Below are positions 5,673-7,254 of a stretch of 7,254 nt of DNA, piece by piece. Origin of the DNA: Microbacteriaceae bacterium (GTDB lineage Bacteria; Actinomycetota; Actinomycetes; Actinomycetales; Microbacteriaceae); contig JANRET010000027.1 in NCBI GenBank assembly GCA_030725885.1, positions 2,472 to 9,725 of the forward strand. Reading direction: 5' to 3'. Both the position numbers and the translations under genes were made by a program. Below the pieces are notes generated by a model. That model was given only the letters and a program-made list of their open reading frames with translations, did not search any database and was not told the DNA's origin. The stretch's first letter is position 1; each line of letters starts with the position of its first letter.

Positions 5673-6263
5673 CTACGCAGATACGCTCGGCAGGTTTGCG
5701 TACAACCTGTGCGCGGTGTCGATGCACTGGTCGATCATCCGCTGTTGACGTTTAACCGTGACGTATTTTGGACCAATCCAGGCCGGAACAAAGGAACCGT
5801 CGGGCGCTTTTTCCCGCAGCATCCACGCGAATACGCATTCTTCGGCGCCGGTGACAAACAATTGCCACTGAACCTGTCGTTTGTAATAAACCGGCACCCA
5901 GTCGTACGAGCCCCAGTCGCGCCCCGTCGTTTTGACTTCGACAATTGTCCCGTGGTCGGGCGACAGCCCGTCGGGGGTTGCCATCATCCAATTTTCTTCG
6001 GCCGACGAAATCAGCCAATCATTGCCGGCAATGTCGAAGCGCTCAGCGAGCCGGTCGATGATGTTCGATTCTTGGTCGCGACCGAACGCCATGAACGCGT
6101 TGTCGGGGATGGGGGTCGGGTCAATCATCTGCCCGACGATTTCCGCAAACCCCTTGTCATCGTGAGCCCTACCGACCATCGTGGCAGTGACGCCCGTTGC
6201 ACGTACGCGCAACCACTCGTCGCGGTCGGCACTCTGTACTAAGAATCGGGATTGTTCAATCAT
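5673..6263 (-). CDS. YqaJ-type PD-(D/E)XK nuclease (phage-recombinase-like)
   Basis: A 196-residue protein of the YqaJ / lambda-exonuclease-like fold, whose phage members resect dsDNA ends for single-strand annealing recombination. Visible: WLRVRATGVTATMVGRA (17-33, the opening block), FGRDQESNIIDRLAERF (60-76, Glu65 in the G-x-x-x-E helix), ATPDGLS (95-101, metal-binding Asp98), IVEVKTT (107-113, Glu109 and Lys111) and YYKRQVQWQLFVTG (126-139, the Q-x-Q-x-Q block). All catalytic positions are present and the length is normal. The ATG at 6263 has a perfect GGAGGAG ribosome site, with a TAGCCT box at 6285-6290. It lies 65 bp downstream of purL with no phage, Bet/RecT or SSB gene in the window, so it looks like a resident chromosomal gene. 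Its natural role is unknown. Confidence 0.85.
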   Translation of the reverse strand: MIEQSRFLVQSADRDEWLRVRATGVTATMVGRAHDDKGFAEIVGQMIDPTPIPDNAFMAFGRDQESNIIDRLAERFDIAGNDWLISSAEENWMMATPDGLSPDHGTIVEVKTTGRDWGSYDWVPVYYKRQVQWQLFVTGAEECVFAWMLREKAPDGSFVPAWIGPKYVTVKRQQRMIDQCIDTAHRLYANLPSVSA

Positions 6264-6267
6264 TGGT

Positions 6268-6290
6268 CTCCTCCGTTGGAATTAAGGCTA
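6268..6290 (-). promoter_or_regulatory. Ribosome site and possible -10 box of the YqaJ gene
   Basis: On the minus strand GGAGGAG (6274-6268) is the strongest ribosome site in the window, about six bases before the ATG counting from GGAGG. TAGCCT (6290-6285) fits TANNNT and would start transcription near 6278. So the gene may have its own promoter as well as read-through from purL. No -35 is evident. Confidence 0.45.
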
Positions 6291-6328
6291 ATGCGGGCTA
6301 CCCCCACGGCTGAGGCGCCCACACGGGG

Positions 6329-7254
6329 CTATCCGCCGACGACGGGACCAAAGTGGGCGGGCAGCGTCGACCGGTGAGTGTGGCGTAGTTCGTCGATGGT
6401 GACGGCGAACAACCCCTGAACTTCGAGTTCGCCCGAACGCTTGTCCGTCACTCCGACGCGGACTACCGGAACGTCTCTTCCCTCGCACAATCCACGGAAC
6501 TTCACGTCGTCTTCGCGCGCCACAGAAACGAGTGCTCGCGCCTGAGTCTCAGAGAACAGCGCGGCGGTGGAATCCACTCCGTCACGCGACATGATTTCGT
6601 CGATCCAGACACGCGCTCCGACGCCAAACCGCAGTACTCCGTCGGCGAGGGCACGCAGGAAACCGCCGGTACCGAGGTCGACCGCGCTTGTCACGATTCC
6701 CTCGCGCGCCGCAGCCCCCAACAGCCCAGCCAAATCTTTCTCGGCGGTGAAATCGACCCGCGGCGGAACGCCGCCGAGGTGGTCGTGAATCACCCCGCTC
6801 CAGACAGATCCGCCCAGTTCGTCGGCCGTAACCCCCAAGAGGTAGATGTTCTCGCCATCGTCCTGCCAACCCGACGGAAGCCGGCGGGCGACGTTGTCGA
6901 TGGAGCCGAGGACGGCGACGACGGGGGTCGGGTGAATCGGTACATCACCCGTTTGGTTATAGAACGACACGTTTCCGCCGGTGACGGGTATCCCCAGTTC
7001 CAGGCATCCGTCCGCGAGACCTTCGACGGCTCGCGCAAACTGCCACATCACCTCGGGGTTTTCGGGGGAACCAAAATTCAAGCAATCACTGACAGCGAGG
7101 GGCGTCGCGCCACTGGAGGCGACGTTGCGATACGACTCGACCAGAGCCAGTTGGGCGCCCACATAGGGATCGAGCTGGCAATAGCGCCCGTTGGCATCGG
7201 TTGCGAGGGCAACTCCCAAGCCGCTCGTTTCATCGATGCGAACCATACCCGCAC
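6329..7254 (-). CDS. purL: Phosphoribosylformylglycinamidine synthase, PurL subunit (5' partial, C-terminal part)
   Basis: The C-terminal ~308 residues of the large FGAM synthase subunit, which makes FGAM from FGAR, glutamine and ATP in the fourth step of purine synthesis, working with PurQ and PurS. The frame continues past the window edge (codons for Ala-Gly precede the Met at 7246), so the N-terminal part is missing. Counting from that Met: LDPYVGAQLALVESYRNVA (25-43), SDCLNFGSPENPEVMWQF (53-70) and GIPVTGGNVSFYNQTG (85-100) are the classic blocks of the third and fourth structural domains. DLGTGGFLRALADGV is the glycine-rich block of the last AIRS-C domain. There is no trace of a fused glutaminase after the last domain, so this is the small PurL type with separate PurQ. 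It ends in GPVVGG and TAG at 6329. Confidence 0.97.
   Translation of the reverse strand, partial: AGMVRIDETSGLGVALATDANGRYCQLDPYVGAQLALVESYRNVASSGATPLAVSDCLNFGSPENPEVMWQFARAVEGLADGCLELGIPVTGGNVSFYNQTGDVPIHPTPVVAVLGSIDNVARRLPSGWQDDGENIYLLGVTADELGGSVWSGVIHDHLGGVPPRVDFTAEKDLAGLLGAAAREGIVTSAVDLGTGGFLRALADGVLRFGVGARVWIDEIMSRDGVDSTAALFSETQARALVSVAREDDVKFRGLCEGRDVPVVRVGVTDKRSGELEVQGLFAVTIDELRHTHRSTLPAHFGPVVGG

Noticed and set aside
6264..6328. Terminator between purL and the YqaJ gene
   Set aside because: Only four-base C/G arms can pair and there is no U-run, so read-through from purL cannot be excluded but no terminator can be supported.

Overview
This is a stretch of moderately high-GC chromosome from an actinobacterium, most likely a member of the Microbacteriaceae or a close relative. 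The placement is an inference from the style of several proteins: a membrane-anchored septum-formation-domain protein, an actinobacterial orphan DNA methyltransferase, PurA with the FEGGQAT variant, a short AroQ chorismate mutase and a stand-alone YqaJ-type nuclease. TANNNT promoter boxes placed for leaderless transcripts fit the same group. No rRNA, tRNA, IS element, CRISPR array or phage module is visible.

Layout: (1) 1-915 (+) is the 3' part of a gene for a single-pass membrane protein with an external septum-formation domain. Its tail overlaps, tail to tail, with (2) 866-1723 (-), a beta-class DNA methyltransferase. (3) Only 17 bp separate that gene from the divergent gene 1741-2391 (+), a SPOUT/TrmH-type RNA 2'-O-methyltransferase. 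This is coupled by a GTGA overlap to (4) 2388-3002 (+), a class I SAM methyltransferase. (5) purA follows at 3034-4320 (+). (6) 4413-5287 (+) is a two-gene unit of unknown function: a small lipoprotein and, through an ATGA overlap, a secreted protein with a calcium-binding-like DSDGDGVPDED loop and an extremely acidic tail. (7) 5364-5663 (+) is an AroQ chorismate mutase, convergent with (8) 5673-6263 (-), a YqaJ-family nuclease. (9) 6329 to the window end (-) is the C-terminal part of purL.

How they work together: purA (AMP branch) and purL (fourth step of IMP synthesis) lie near each other but on opposite strands. The chorismate mutase feeds Phe/Tyr synthesis. Three nucleic-acid or SAM-dependent methyltransferases are clustered at 866-3002. 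The rest is cell-envelope material.

The most noteworthy points are the overlapping divergent -10 boxes at 1729-1735, each placed for a leaderless transcript; the lipoprotein/polyacidic secreted pair; and the stand-alone YqaJ nuclease outside any phage context. No gap exceeds 100 bp, so there is no large unexplained non-coding region.
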